Positions 17,744-27,186 of a stretch of DNA of 64,000 nt are shown here, piece after piece. Origin of the DNA: Colwellia polaris (GTDB taxonomy: Bacteria > Pseudomonadota > Gammaproteobacteria > Enterobacterales > Alteromonadaceae); contig NZ_NBOE01000009.1 of NCBI RefSeq assembly GCF_002104515.1, positions 101,919 to 165,918 on the forward strand, in the 5' to 3' direction. Made by a program: the position numbers and the translations under genes. How positions within the stretch are numbered: position 1 is the stretch's first letter; each line of letters starts with the position of its first letter. The notes beneath the pieces were generated by a model. The model was not told the origin of the DNA, searched no databases, and saw only the letters and a program-made list of their open reading frames with translations.

Positions 17744-19561
17744 ATGAACAACGCACTTTTTATTATATCGGTACAACATGAACTTGCCATGGCCATTGGT
17801 AATAAATTAGACCTTAAAGATATGTTGAAGGTATTTTTAAAGGTATGTTTTAATCGATTAAACCTTACAAGTGCACATATATATACCTATTGCGACAGTA
17901 ATGGTTTACCTATAAAGCTAGCAACACAACAAAACGCCAGTTATCAACATTTACTCAGTATCCCTAAAATGAATTCAGGACTGCATTGGTCTGATGATGA
18001 AATGTTAATTCAATTTGTTAAAACCTTAGATACAGTGCAGAAAAACCATTTATTTCAATCTGATGAAAACAAATACTTATTCGGCTTTATTATTCCACAA
18101 CATGGTCTATTGGTATTTCAAACCAATTATTTACTTGAAGAGTCGGTACAAAGTGCTCTCACACCTATTTTACAAAAGCTCTCCATTAGTTATTACACTT
18201 CTATAGTGCACGACTCCTTAGTACAAGAGATAAAGTCGCGAAAAATCGCCGAAGATAAAATTATTTTTCAAGCTCAACATGATGAGTTAACTAAACTTTA
18301 TAATCGACAGCATTTAAATGTGCTTTTAGCTGAAGGCATTGATGACTCGATTAGAAATAACCATTTTGGTTGCGTTATCTTTATTGATTTGAACCGCTTC
18401 AAACCAATAAATGATGCTATGGGGCATGCGGTTGGCGATCAAATATTAATGTCATTATCGACCAGGTTACTCACGTTGAGTGATGACAACCAAGTAGTCG
18501 CTCGTTTTGGAGGTGATGAGTTTATTTTGTTGTTGAAAAAACTTCCGCTAAATTACCAAGTCATTGTTGAACAGAGCATTACACAAATTAATCGACTATT
18601 GTCGCGTCCATTTGAAGTAAATAGTGCGTCTTATAAATTAAATTGCAGCATAGGTTATGCAATATATCCAGAACAAAGCATAAACGTAAACGATACGATT
18701 AAGTTTGCAGATATAGCAATGTATGAAGCTAAAAATTCGAAAACATTACTTGGATTAAAATATCATGAAACTATGTCGGATAAAATTAATAAGCGTATAG
18801 CTTACGTTGAAGAAATAAAGCATGCCTTAATTAACAATGATTTTAAATTATATTATCAAGCACAATATAATCATAACGGTGACATTGTCGGGGCTGAAGC
18901 TTTGTTACGTTGGTTACATCCCGTAAATGGAATGGAATCGCCCAGTGTTTATATCCCTATTGCAGAAGAAAGCGATTTAATTTTATTCATTGGTGAGTGG
19001 GTGCTAGAGCAAGCATGCCAAGATATTTATGCATTAGAACAAATTGGCCTACCAACACATTTTAAAAATATCGCTATAAATGTTAGTGCTAAACAGCTAA
19101 TTCAGCATGATTTTGAAAACATAGTACTCAATACAATTGAAGAAAATAACATTTCCCCGAGTCATTTAGTTTTAGAATTAACTGAAAGTTTATTGGTTGA
19201 AAATATTGAACACTCGATTGAATTACTGTTTAACTTTAAATCATTTAATATTGATTGTGCAATTGACGACTTTGGCACAGGCTATTCGTCATTAACCTAC
19301 CTACAACGTATTCCTGCAAGCGTATTAAAAATAGATAGATCGTTTGTCACTAATATCGACAAAAGCAAAGATAGCGCAGCAATTGCAAGTATGATCATAG
19401 GTTTAGCAAAAACGTTAAACATGAAAGTGCTTGCCGAAGGTGTAGAAACGCTAGAAGAGTTAGCCTGTTTAAAGTCACTAGGCTGTTATAACTATCAAGG
19501 TTTTTACTTTAGCAAACCTATGCCATTTAATGACTTTGTCGAACTGTTAAGCAAGCCGTAA
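17744..19561 (+). CDS. GGDEF-EAL cyclic-di-GMP synthase/phosphodiesterase
   Basis: This is a 605-residue cytoplasmic signalling protein. Residues 1 to about 165 look like a GAF-type sensory region, followed by a short helix ('SRKIAEDKIIFQAQHDEL'). The GGDEF domain has the intact active-site 'RFGGDEF' but no RxxD inhibitory site five residues upstream (DDNQ instead). The EAL domain keeps every catalytic element I can check: 'GAEALLRW', 'AINVSAKQL', 'ELTESLL', 'IDDFGTGYSS', 'LKIDRSFV', 'LAEGVET' and 'YQGFYFSKP'. Both activities are therefore possible. The gene lies 21 bp after the FIST gene, apparently in one transcript, with an AAGGAAGG ribosome-binding site. Confidence 0.92.
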   Translation: MNNALFIISVQHELAMAIGNKLDLKDMLKVFLKVCFNRLNLTSAHIYTYCDSNGLPIKLATQQNASYQHLLSIPKMNSGLHWSDDEMLIQFVKTLDTVQKNHLFQSDENKYLFGFIIPQHGLLVFQTNYLLEESVQSALTPILQKLSISYYTSIVHDSLVQEIKSRKIAEDKIIFQAQHDELTKLYNRQHLNVLLAEGIDDSIRNNHFGCVIFIDLNRFKPINDAMGHAVGDQILMSLSTRLLTLSDDNQVVARFGGDEFILLLKKLPLNYQVIVEQSITQINRLLSRPFEVNSASYKLNCSIGYAIYPEQSINVNDTIKFADIAMYEAKNSKTLLGLKYHETMSDKINKRIAYVEEIKHALINNDFKLYYQAQYNHNGDIVGAEALLRWLHPVNGMESPSVYIPIAEESDLILFIGEWVLEQACQDIYALEQIGLPTHFKNIAINVSAKQLIQHDFENIVLNTIEENNISPSHLVLELTESLLVENIEHSIELLFNFKSFNIDCAIDDFGTGYSSLTYLQRIPASVLKIDRSFVTNIDKSKDSAAIASMIIGLAKTLNMKVLAEGVETLEELACLKSLGCYNYQGFYFSKPMPFNDFVELLSKP

Positions 19562-19631
19562 TAGTTAAACAAACACACGGACCAAAAATCTTACCGTTCA
19601 GGTATTAGATTAATTTATTAAATGAAAACTC

Positions 19632-19949
19632 TTATTTTTGCTTCTTCACTAGCACTCGATTACCAAAAAATAATAAGTTAAATAACTCTTTTAGGCTAAT
19701 TGATAGCCACCAATAATTTAAGCGTTTCGTTGCTTCAATATTTACAGGTGCACTTTGGCTTCTAATATGGCTTTGATGCAAAGTACGTTTAACTTTTTCT
19801 GCTTTTTTAATATTATCTCTGCGCTCTTGAGCAATATTAGCTCGCTCAGTAAAGCGTTGCCTAGATTCAGCAGACATACTTGATAATATACTGGCACTGG
19901 AAGCACTTTTACCTTTTGCTTTCATTCTTGGCTTGGGAGAACTGCACAT
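19632..19949 (-). CDS. Small basic hypothetical protein
   Basis: I do not recognise this 105-residue product. It starts with a Lys/Ser/Ala-rich segment ('MCSSPKPRMKAKGKSASSAS'), continues with a charged helix ('RQRFTERANIAQERRDNIKKAEKVKR') that could be a coiled coil, and ends with a hydrophobic patch ('WWLSISLKELFNLLFFGNRVLV') and basic tail. A GAGG Shine-Dalgarno 5 bp before the ATG supports translation. It is convergent with the GGDEF-EAL gene (70 bp apart). The composition suggests nucleic-acid or membrane association, but this is a guess. Confidence 0.55.
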   Translation of the reverse strand: MCSSPKPRMKAKGKSASSASILSSMSAESRQRFTERANIAQERRDNIKKAEKVKRTLHQSHIRSQSAPVNIEATKRLNYWWLSISLKELFNLLFFGNRVLVKKQK

Positions 19950-20036
19950 ATTAACCTCAAAAATAACCTTATAGCTAACTAGACTGGCTATTTAAGAAAA
20001 ACATTCAAACAGAGCTATTAAAGTAGGATTTTAAAA

Positions 20037-20075
20037 GAGAACTGCAAAGAGAACTGCAAAGAGAGCTGAAAGAGA
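20037..20075. repeat. Short tandem GAGAACTGCAAA-type repeat
   Basis: Two exact 12-bp copies of GAGAACTGCAAA are followed by a diverged third (GAGAGCTGAAAG). It lies upstream of the small basic protein gene, in purine-rich DNA. No function is evident. Confidence 0.7.
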
Positions 20076-20163
20076 AATTAAAAAAAAGTAAAAAACATAA
20101 AAAATTGCTGTCAGTTATGTGTATTTTTATTTATGGGATTTAAACCATGAACTCTAACTAACA

Positions 20164-20201
20164 TTAACTGAATTCATTTATGATTAAATGAATTCAGTTA
20201 A
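20164..20201. terminator. Perfect 17-bp hairpin downstream of the gamma-CA gene
   Basis: TTAACTGAATTCATTTA (20164-20180) is repeated in inverted form at 20185-20201 with a 4-nt loop (TGAT), without a single mismatch. It lies 12 bp beyond the stop of the minus-strand gamma-carbonic-anhydrase-like gene and probably ends its transcript, although the U-run is poor. It contains two EcoRI sites as a consequence of the symmetry. Confidence 0.6.
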
Positions 20202-20212
20202 AACGCACAGGT

Positions 20213-20734
20213 TTAATCTACTTGCACTAACTCTTGCAAATAGCGTTGGCCATTTTCAACATAATGCATAGCCGACTTGGTAAACATTGCTCGGGTTGAC
20301 TCATCAAGCGGTTTAATAATTTTAGCTGGCGACCCCATAACTAAGTGTCCGTCAGGTACTTGCATATTTTCAGTCACTAAACTGTTGGCACCAATTAAAC
20401 AATTTTTGCCAATGTTAGCACCATTTAGCACTACCGCATTCATACCAATTAAAGTGTTATCTCCAATCGTACAACCATGTAACATAACTTTATGACCCAC
20501 AGTAACCTTATTACCAATAGTCATGGGAAATTGTGCATCAACATGCAAGATTGAACCGTCTTGAATATTCGTTTGTTCACCTATATTAATACTGGCAACG
20601 TCGGCACGAATAACAACATTAAACCAAATGCTAGTCTGTTTACCTAGTGAAACGTCTGCTATTAGCGTGGCATTAGGGGCAATAAAGTTACTTTCATTTA
20701 CCTTTGGGGTTAAATCAGCTAAACGATAAATCAT
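20213..20734 (-). CDS. Gamma-carbonic-anhydrase-like protein (left-handed beta-helix, YrdA family)
   Basis: The 173-residue protein is built from hexapeptide repeats of a left-handed beta-helix ('IADVSLGKQTSIWFNVVIRADV', 'IGEQTNIQDGSILHVD', 'IGDNTLIGMNAVVLNGANIGKN'). Conserved metal-ligand histidines are present in 'SILHVD' and in the pair within 'VGHKVMLHGCTIG'. It belongs to the YrdA/PaaY/CaiE group, which includes gamma-carbonic anhydrases and thioesterase-like members; the substrate cannot be decided from sequence. It stands alone, with the start of pntAB divergent about 300 bp away. Confidence 0.9.
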   Translation of the reverse strand: MIYRLADLTPKVNESNFIAPNATLIADVSLGKQTSIWFNVVIRADVASINIGEQTNIQDGSILHVDAQFPMTIGNKVTVGHKVMLHGCTIGDNTLIGMNAVVLNGANIGKNCLIGANSLVTENMQVPDGHLVMGSPAKIIKPLDESTRAMFTKSAMHYVENGQRYLQELVQVD

Positions 20735-20859
20735 CGAATGTTCCTTCCATTAAATTTATAGCTCATATTAATCTATTTACGACACAGCGCAAACTAGACC
20801 TTAGGGCTATAGTACTTAAAACTATATTAACTATCTTATAGTGAAAATAACCAAGCTTG

Positions 20860-20878
20860 ATGTATGAAAATCATACAT
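20860..20878. promoter_or_regulatory. Inverted repeat upstream of pntAB
   Basis: ATGTATGA-AAA-TCATACAT is a perfect 8-bp inverted repeat with a 3-nt centre, in the 297-bp region between the divergent gamma-CA and pntA genes. Its size suits a dimeric repressor or activator. No known operator was recognised, and nothing else in the gap stands out apart from AT-rich stretches. Confidence 0.35.
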
Positions 20879-21031
20879 TTAATGGTAAAACATTAATCTA
20901 GTTAGTCATTCTAATTAGTAATAATAATAATTTTTAACGTTCAGTCGAATCAAACTCTTACCTACAGTTAACACAATTATGTCTACGCGTGTGCTGTTTA
21001 GTAAAGGGTTGAGATGAAATAAAGGTGATTT

Positions 21032-22570
21032 ATGATTATTGGTATACCCAAAGAAGCATTGTCAGGAGAAAACCGTGTGGCAAGTGCGCCAACAGCGGTA
21101 ACTTCACTGCTCAAACTTGGTTTTGAAGTACAAATACAAAAAGGTTGTGGTACGAAAGCAAGTTTCACGGATCAAGAGTTTATTGATGCAGGAGCAAGTG
21201 TTACAACGAAAAAAAATGTTTGGCTATCCGATATCATCTTTAAAGTTAACCCTCCAACACTTGAAGAAATAGCACTAATGAAAGACGGTGCCTATCTCAT
21301 CGGCTTTATTGCACCAGCTCAAAATGATGATATTTTGCAAGCATTAAAAGAAAAATCCATTACCTCTTTAGCCATGGAAATGGTGCCAAGAATGACCCGC
21401 AGCCAATCTATGGATGCATTAAGTTCTATGGCTAACATTGCTGGCTATCGCGCTGTTATTGAAGCAACCCATCATTTTGGTCGCTTTTTAACGGGGCAAA
21501 TAACGGCGGCAGGTAAAATGCCACCAGCAAAAGTTATGATTATTGGTGCTGGTGTTGCAGGCTTAGCCGCAATTGGCACGGCAAGTAGCTTAGGGGCGAT
21601 TGTTCGCGCGTTTGATACTCGCCCTGAAGTAAAAGAACAAATTGAAAGTATGGGCGCTGAGTTTTTAGAGCTTGACTACGAAGAGCCTGAAGACACTGGC
21701 TCGGGTGATGGTTATGCCAAAGAAATGAGCAAAGCCTTTATTGATGCTGAAATGGCATTATTTGCTGAACAAGCTAAAGATGTTGATATTATTATAACCA
21801 CCGCGATGATCCCTGGAAAACCAGCGCCTAAGCTTATAACAACGGCCATGGTTGAATCGATGAAAACCGGCAGTATTGTTGTTGATTTAGCGGCTGCAGG
21901 TGGCGGTAACTGTGAATTAACAGAAGCAGGCAAAGTCGTTAATGCCAATGGCGTAAAAATCATAGGTTACACAGATTTAGTCTCTCGATTACCTAATCAA
22001 TCATCACAACTCTATGCTAATAATTTAGTCAGTTTGGCGAAACTACTGTGCAAAGAAAAAAACGGTACGATAAATATTGATTTTGACGATGTGGTTATTC
22101 GCAATATGACCGTAGTTAATCAAAACGAAATTACTTTTCCACCACCCCCAATTCAGGTAAGTGCAGCACCCGCTAAACCGAAAGCAGCACCGGTTAAAAC
22201 AGCAGAAGTTAAACCTGAAGAGCCAATGAATCCGGCTAAAAAATACGGCATGATGGCTGCAGGGGCTTTACTGTTTGGTTGGGTGGCAAGTGTTGCTCCA
22301 GCTGATTTTCTCTCGCACTTTACTGTGTTTGTTTTAGCCTGTGTTATTGGCTACAACGTAGTTTGGAATGTTAGCCACTCGCTGCACACTCCATTGATGA
22401 GCGTAACTAATGCCATTTCAGGCATTATTATTGTTGGCGCAATTTTACAGGTAGGCAATAGTAGTGTGTTAATTCAATTACTTGCTGGTGTCGCAATACT
22501 TATTGCCACGATCAACATTGTTGGTGGCTTTGTTGTCACTAAACGTATGTTAAAAATGTTTAGAAAATAA
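21032..22570 (+). CDS. pntA: NAD(P) transhydrogenase subunit alpha
   Basis: PntA is one half of the membrane proton-translocating transhydrogenase that uses the proton gradient to make NADPH from NADH. The N-terminal NAD(H)-binding domain (about 1-380) opens '[20 protein letters not shown]' and includes the Rossmann '[17 protein letters not shown]'. A Pro/Ala-rich linker follows ('[19 protein letters not shown]'), then four hydrophobic segments from about residue 410 to the C-terminus. The 512 residues match E. coli PntA (510). An AAGGTG site precedes the ATG, and pntB starts 11 bp after the stop. Confidence 0.96.
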   Translation: MIIGIPKEALSGENRVASAPTAVTSLLKLGFEVQIQKGCGTKASFTDQEFIDAGASVTTKKNVWLSDIIFKVNPPTLEEIALMKDGAYLIGFIAPAQNDDILQALKEKSITSLAMEMVPRMTRSQSMDALSSMANIAGYRAVIEATHHFGRFLTGQITAAGKMPPAKVMIIGAGVAGLAAIGTASSLGAIVRAFDTRPEVKEQIESMGAEFLELDYEEPEDTGSGDGYAKEMSKAFIDAEMALFAEQAKDVDIIITTAMIPGKPAPKLITTAMVESMKTGSIVVDLAAAGGGNCELTEAGKVVNANGVKIIGYTDLVSRLPNQSSQLYANNLVSLAKLLCKEKNGTINIDFDDVVIRNMTVVNQNEITFPPPPIQVSAAPAKPKAAPVKTAEVKPEEPMNPAKKYGMMAAGALLFGWVASVAPADFLSHFTVFVLACVIGYNVVWNVSHSLHTPLMSVTNAISGIIIVGAILQVGNSSVLIQLLAGVAILIATINIVGGFVVTKRMLKMFRK

Positions 22571-22581
22571 GGGACACTGTA

Positions 22582-23985
22582 ATGGAATTTTCTCAAGGTT
22601 TTATTAGTGCAGCATATATTGTTGCCGCGTTATTATTTATTTTCAGCTTAGCGGGTTTAAGCAAGCAACAAACGGCCGAAACAGGCAATTGGTATGGCAT
22701 TGTTGGTATGGCAATAGCGCTAATTGCTACGATTGCTGATCCACGTGTAGACAACGTTTGGATTATTTTAGTTACTATGGTTATTGGAGCTGTTATTGGT
22801 TTAAGGCTAGCCAAGCAGGTAGAAATGACCCAAATGCCAGAGCTAGTGGCCATATTGCACAGCTTTGTTGGTTTGGCTGCTGTATTGGTAGGCTTTAATA
22901 GCTACTTTGAAATGGATCATTCAATGGGCGCTTTGTTCACTAAAAGCGAGCTTATGGCGGTTAATATTCATTTAGTTGAAGTTTTTCTTGGTGTATTTAT
23001 TGGCGCGGTAACCTTTACAGGCTCCATTGTTGCCTTTGGTAAATTACGTGGTGTAATTAACTCAGCAGCCTTAATGTTGCCTCACCGTCACAACTTAAAT
23101 TTAGCCGCGGGTGTAATTGCATTTATCTTACTGGTTATCTTTGTTAAGCAGGGCGGTGGCGACAGTATTTTATACATTATGGCACTTATTGCTTTTGCTT
23201 TCGGTTGGCACTTAGTTGCATCAATTGGTGGTGCCGATATGCCAGTGGTTGTATCTATGCTTAACTCTTATTCTGGTTGGGCAGCGGCTGCAGCTGGTTT
23301 TATGCTAAACAATGATTTACTGATAGTGACTGGTGCATTGGTCGGTTCATCGGGCGCCATTCTTTCTTATATTATGTGTAAAGCGATGAACCGCTCTTTT
23401 ATTAGCGTAATTGCTGGTGGTTTTGGTACTAATGTTGTTATCGATACCGACACAGATTACGGCGATCATGTTGAAATTAAGGCTGAAGCGGTTGCTGATA
23501 TGCTAAAAGGTGCTAAGTCGGTTATTATTACGCCAGGCTACGGTATGGCTGTAGCACAAGCGCAATACCCTGTTTATAAATTAACGCAAGCGCTTAAAGA
23601 TAAAGGCGTTGAAGTTCGTTTTGCTATTCATCCGGTCGCAGGGCGCTTACCAGGGCATATGAATGTGTTACTCGCTGAAGCCAAAGTGCCTTACGACATA
23701 GTTTTAGGTATGGAAGAAATCAACGACGACTTTGCTGAAACCGATGTTGTATTGGTTATCGGCGCAAACGATACCGTAAACCCCGCCGCAGCTGAAGACC
23801 CAACGAGTCCTATTGCAGGTATGCCCGTGTTAGAAGTTTGGCAGGCTAAAAACGTAATTGTATTTAAACGTTCAATGAGCACAGGTTATGCTGGCGTACA
23901 AAACCCATTGTTTTTTAAAGACAATACACAAATGTTATTTGGTGATGCAAAAGACTCGGTTGAAGAAATATTTAAAGCCTTATAG
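22582..23985 (+). CDS. pntB: NAD(P) transhydrogenase subunit beta
   Basis: PntB completes the transhydrogenase. Residues 1 to about 265 form the proton-conducting membrane domain with about nine hydrophobic segments; the C-terminal NADP(H)-binding domain contains '[17 protein letters not shown]', '[21 protein letters not shown]', '[14 protein letters not shown]' and '[18 protein letters not shown]'. The length of 467 is close to E. coli PntB (462). It is cotranscribed with pntA and followed by a terminator. Confidence 0.96.
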   Translation: MEFSQGFISAAYIVAALLFIFSLAGLSKQQTAETGNWYGIVGMAIALIATIADPRVDNVWIILVTMVIGAVIGLRLAKQVEMTQMPELVAILHSFVGLAAVLVGFNSYFEMDHSMGALFTKSELMAVNIHLVEVFLGVFIGAVTFTGSIVAFGKLRGVINSAALMLPHRHNLNLAAGVIAFILLVIFVKQGGGDSILYIMALIAFAFGWHLVASIGGADMPVVVSMLNSYSGWAAAAAGFMLNNDLLIVTGALVGSSGAILSYIMCKAMNRSFISVIAGGFGTNVVIDTDTDYGDHVEIKAEAVADMLKGAKSVIITPGYGMAVAQAQYPVYKLTQALKDKGVEVRFAIHPVAGRLPGHMNVLLAEAKVPYDIVLGMEEINDDFAETDVVLVIGANDTVNPAAAEDPTSPIAGMPVLEVWQAKNVIVFKRSMSTGYAGVQNPLFFKDNTQMLFGDAKDSVEEIFKAL

Positions 23986-24040
23986 TTCTTCAACTTAGTT
24001 TAGTTAGCCTTCTGCAAGACCAGTTTTAAAAGTGAACGTT

Positions 24041-24071
24041 AAAGAGCCGACAAATATTGTCGGCTTTTTTA
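24041..24071 (+). terminator. Rho-independent terminator after pntB
   Basis: The stem AGCCGACA / TGTCGGCT (about 24045-24066) is followed by a T6 tract. It lies 56 bp past the pntB stop. Confidence 0.88.
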
Positions 24072-24242
24072 TGCCTAACGCTATAGTCCTAATGGGCAGT
24101 GATAACGTTAAGTGCTACAAATTGTTATTGATTTTGTTCGCTATTTTTCTTTGAACAATTGAAAAAAATTATATATAACATCGCTAATTTTGTTAAGGTG
24201 TTGAGCATAAAACTATAAGCAGTTAACCCATCGGAGAGTAAC

Positions 24243-25679
24243 GTGGTAGAACCCAGTGTAATTGAGCCCAGTATCATTGAATTGTGGGTAGGAACTATTA
24301 ATGGTTATTTATGGGGCAGTATTTTAATTTATCTCCTTAGTGCCTGTGGTATCTGGTTTACTTTTCGCTTGAAAGGCCTACAGATCAGACGCTTTTTTCA
24401 TATGTTTACCATTTTAAAAACCAGCCGTAAAAGTTCAAGCCAAGGTATATCTTCTTTCCAGGCACTTTGTACTTCATTAGCTGCGCGCGTGGGTACGGGT
24501 AACTTAATGGGCGTGGCTGTTGCTATTTCGTTAGGTGGTGCGGGTGCAGTATTTTGGATGTGGCTAATTGCCCTAGTAGGCATGGCAACGGCATTTGCCG
24601 AAAGTAGTTTAGGTCAACTCTATAAAGAGCGTGACAGCAAAGGCAACTTTCGTGGTGGTCCAGCATATTATATGAGTAAAGGCTTAAAAAATAGAAAACT
24701 AGCGATCACATTTTCGCTGTGCTTATTTTTTGGTTATGGCTTTGTTTTTAGTGCAGTTCAAGCAAACTCTATCACCAGTGCTTTTAATGGCTCCTACGGA
24801 TTTGACCCTCTTTATACTGGCATTATTATTACCTTACTTGCCGGCTTCATTATTTTCGGTGGTTTAAAAAATATTGCCCGTTTTGCTGAATTAACCGTGC
24901 CGTTTATGGGCTTACTTTATTTGTTAGTTTGCTTTGCGGTAATTTGGATAAATATCGAAAGGGTGCCAATGGTTATCAGTGATATTTTCGCGTCTGCTCT
25001 AGGATTAAAAGAAGCCGGTAGTGGTTTAGTTGGCGCAGCCATTGTACAAGGTGTTAAACGCGGCTTGTATTCTAATGAAGCAGGTATGGGTAGCGCACCT
25101 AATGCAGCAGCAGCGGCAGAGCCTTTTCCGCCACATCCGGTTTCGCAAGGTTATATGCAAATGCTAGCGGTATTTTTCGACACTATCGTTATTTGTTCTT
25201 GTACCGCTATTTTGATTTTACTTTTTAAAGATACTGGCGGAGAAGCACAAGGGATCCAATTAACTCAACAAGCGCTTGCTTATCAAGTAGGAGCTTGGGG
25301 CAGTGACTTTATTACTATCGCTATTTTATTATTTGCATTCACTTCTATCGTGGCAAATTACGCCTATGCTGATAATAATTTAAAATACTTAAACATGGAC
25401 AACTTAGCAGGGCGCTGGTTTTTACGAACAGGCTTTTTATTGATGCTAGTGTTTGGCTCTGTAGCAACATTACCTGAGGTCATCGCCTTAGCTGATTTAT
25501 CAACGGGTTTAATGACTATTTTTAACGTTACTGCTTTATTCATGCTTTCAAAAGTGGTGGTTAAAATAACTAAAGATTATCATAACCAACATGATAAAGG
25601 CTTACTGCCAACTTACGAGCCAGATACAGCCGAAGAACAACGTCTCAATTTAACCAAAGGCATTTGGCTTAAGAAGTAG
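24243..25679 (+). CDS. Alanine/glycine:cation symporter (AGCS family)
   Basis: This is a 478-residue inner-membrane transporter of the AGCS family, which takes up alanine or glycine with sodium (or protons). The family signature is obvious: 'FQALCTSLAARVGTGNLMGVAVAISLGGAGAVFWMW', 'GGPAYYMSKGL', 'KRGLYSNEAGMGSAPNAAAAAE' and about 11 hydrophobic segments. It starts with GTG, preceded by a good GGAGAG site 4 bp upstream. The N-terminus repeats 'EPS.IE' twice before the first membrane segment. The amino acid transported cannot be fixed from sequence. It is monocistronic. Confidence 0.92.
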   Translation: MVEPSVIEPSIIELWVGTINGYLWGSILIYLLSACGIWFTFRLKGLQIRRFFHMFTILKTSRKSSSQGISSFQALCTSLAARVGTGNLMGVAVAISLGGAGAVFWMWLIALVGMATAFAESSLGQLYKERDSKGNFRGGPAYYMSKGLKNRKLAITFSLCLFFGYGFVFSAVQANSITSAFNGSYGFDPLYTGIIITLLAGFIIFGGLKNIARFAELTVPFMGLLYLLVCFAVIWINIERVPMVISDIFASALGLKEAGSGLVGAAIVQGVKRGLYSNEAGMGSAPNAAAAAEPFPPHPVSQGYMQMLAVFFDTIVICSCTAILILLFKDTGGEAQGIQLTQQALAYQVGAWGSDFITIAILLFAFTSIVANYAYADNNLKYLNMDNLAGRWFLRTGFLLMLVFGSVATLPEVIALADLSTGLMTIFNVTALFMLSKVVVKITKDYHNQHDKGLLPTYEPDTAEEQRLNLTKGIWLKK

Positions 25680-25726
25680 ACGTTAAACAGCTAATATTTA
25701 ATACAAGCAACTACTGACAAAGCTGC

Positions 25727-25732
25727 TATAAT
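25727..25732 (+). promoter_or_regulatory. Consensus -10 box upstream of the helicase gene
   Basis: A perfect TATAAT is followed by a GC-rich discriminator (GCGCGCC), 74 bp before the rhlE-like ATG. No good -35 is visible at 16-18 bp. A 5' leader of about 65 nt would result, as is common for DEAD-box helicase genes. Confidence 0.45.
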
Positions 25733-25805
25733 GCGCGCCTTAATATTTTGGCGTGCTACTTTTAGGTAAGTGCGTTGTTTACGATAATACAGAAATGGTG
25801 ATGTA

Positions 25806-27146
25806 ATGAGTGTGGATTCAATAGGTTTATCGGCTAACTTACTAAAAGCGGTTAAAGCCTGCGGGTATAAAAATTTAACCCCGATTCAACAAATAGCTAT
25901 TCCTGTTATTCGTACCGGTGTTGATGTTTTAGCAAGTGCTCAAACAGGTACCGGTAAAACAGCGGCTTTTACTTTGCCTATTTTAGATAGCTTAGCCAAT
26001 AAAGTTAGACCTAACGCCGATGGTTTTGACACCACAACTACTATTAAAGCGCTAATTTTAACACCAACGCGTGAGCTAGCAGCACAAGTTGAAAAAAACG
26101 TTAAAGCCTACAGTGAATTTTTGCCATTACGCTCAGGTGTTATTTTTGGTGGTGTAAATATGCCGCCACAAACCAAAATGTTAAAGAGTGGTGTGGATGT
26201 TTTAGTGGCAACCCCAGGTCGCTTAATTGAGCACCTTGAACAACGTAACTTAGATTTATCGCAAGTACAGTTTTTAGTGCTAGACGAAGCTGATCGCATG
26301 TTAGATATGGGCTTTTATAACGATATTGAGCGCATAGCAGCGATGATCAAAGCAAAGCATCAAACCTTAATGTTCTCTGCTACTTTTTCAAACAAAGTAA
26401 AAACTTTAGCTAAAAAAGTGCTTAAAACACCTAAAACTATTGAAGTTGCACGTCAAAACTCTACTTCAGGTAAAGTAAAGCAATCTGTTTATTGGGTGTC
26501 TGAAACTCGTAAAGCAGAGCTATTGTCTGAGTTAATTGGTGTAAATAACTGGCAACAAGTACTGGTGTTTGCTGGCACTAAAGAAAGTGCCAATATTTTA
26601 GCAAAAGAGCTAAAACTAGACGGTATAAAAACTGCCTTATGTCACGGTGATAAAACCCAAGGCGCACGTAATAAAGCGCTTGAGCAATTTGTTGACGGCA
26701 GCGTCCGTGTATTAGTGGCAACTGATGTTGCAGCACGCGGACTCGACATTGCTGACTTACCTTACGTGGTTAACTTTCATTTACCTTTTCTTGCTGAAGA
26801 TTACGTTCATCGTATTGGCCGTACAGGCCGAGCTGGCAAAACAGGCACAGCTATTTCATTAGTAAGCCCGAAAGATGAGCAGTTTCTTGATAACATTGAG
26901 GCCTTAATTGAGCGTAAGTTTGAGCGAATTGTAGTGCCAGGTTACGAATTAAGTCGACCTTTGCCAGCGCATTACGATGCTAAAGAAGATGCCCCTTTAA
27001 AGAAAAGTCGTTATAAAGCTACGCAAGAAAAAAATCAATTAATTGCCCGTAAAAAAGCGGATGCAACACCTGCAGCACAACGTAGAGCAAAAGCTAATAA
27101 GAAGAATAAACCGGCAAGCAAAACCGTTAATAAAAAACGTAAATAG
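25806..27146 (+). CDS. rhlE: DEAD-box RNA helicase, RhlE-like
   Basis: This ATP-dependent RNA helicase carries the full motif set: Q motif 'LTPIQQIAIP', motif I 'SAQTGTGKT', Ia 'PTRELAAQ', II 'DEAD' (in 'LVLDEADRMLDMGF'), III 'SAT', and in the second RecA domain 'ATDVAARGLDI' and 'HRIGRTGRAG'. The opening ('MSVDSIGLSANLLKAVKACGY') resembles E. coli RhlE. The C-terminus from about residue 385 is a Lys/Arg/Ala-rich tail without a known domain. Members of the family act in ribosome assembly and RNA turnover, notably in the cold. The 446-residue length is normal. Confidence 0.93.
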   Translation: MSVDSIGLSANLLKAVKACGYKNLTPIQQIAIPVIRTGVDVLASAQTGTGKTAAFTLPILDSLANKVRPNADGFDTTTTIKALILTPTRELAAQVEKNVKAYSEFLPLRSGVIFGGVNMPPQTKMLKSGVDVLVATPGRLIEHLEQRNLDLSQVQFLVLDEADRMLDMGFYNDIERIAAMIKAKHQTLMFSATFSNKVKTLAKKVLKTPKTIEVARQNSTSGKVKQSVYWVSETRKAELLSELIGVNNWQQVLVFAGTKESANILAKELKLDGIKTALCHGDKTQGARNKALEQFVDGSVRVLVATDVAARGLDIADLPYVVNFHLPFLAEDYVHRIGRTGRAGKTGTAISLVSPKDEQFLDNIEALIERKFERIVVPGYELSRPLPAHYDAKEDAPLKKSRYKATQEKNQLIARKKADATPAAQRRAKANKKNKPASKTVNKKRK

Positions 27147-27186
27147 ATTTTCTCGAATATAAGCGCTTAGGTTATTTAGGTTATTT

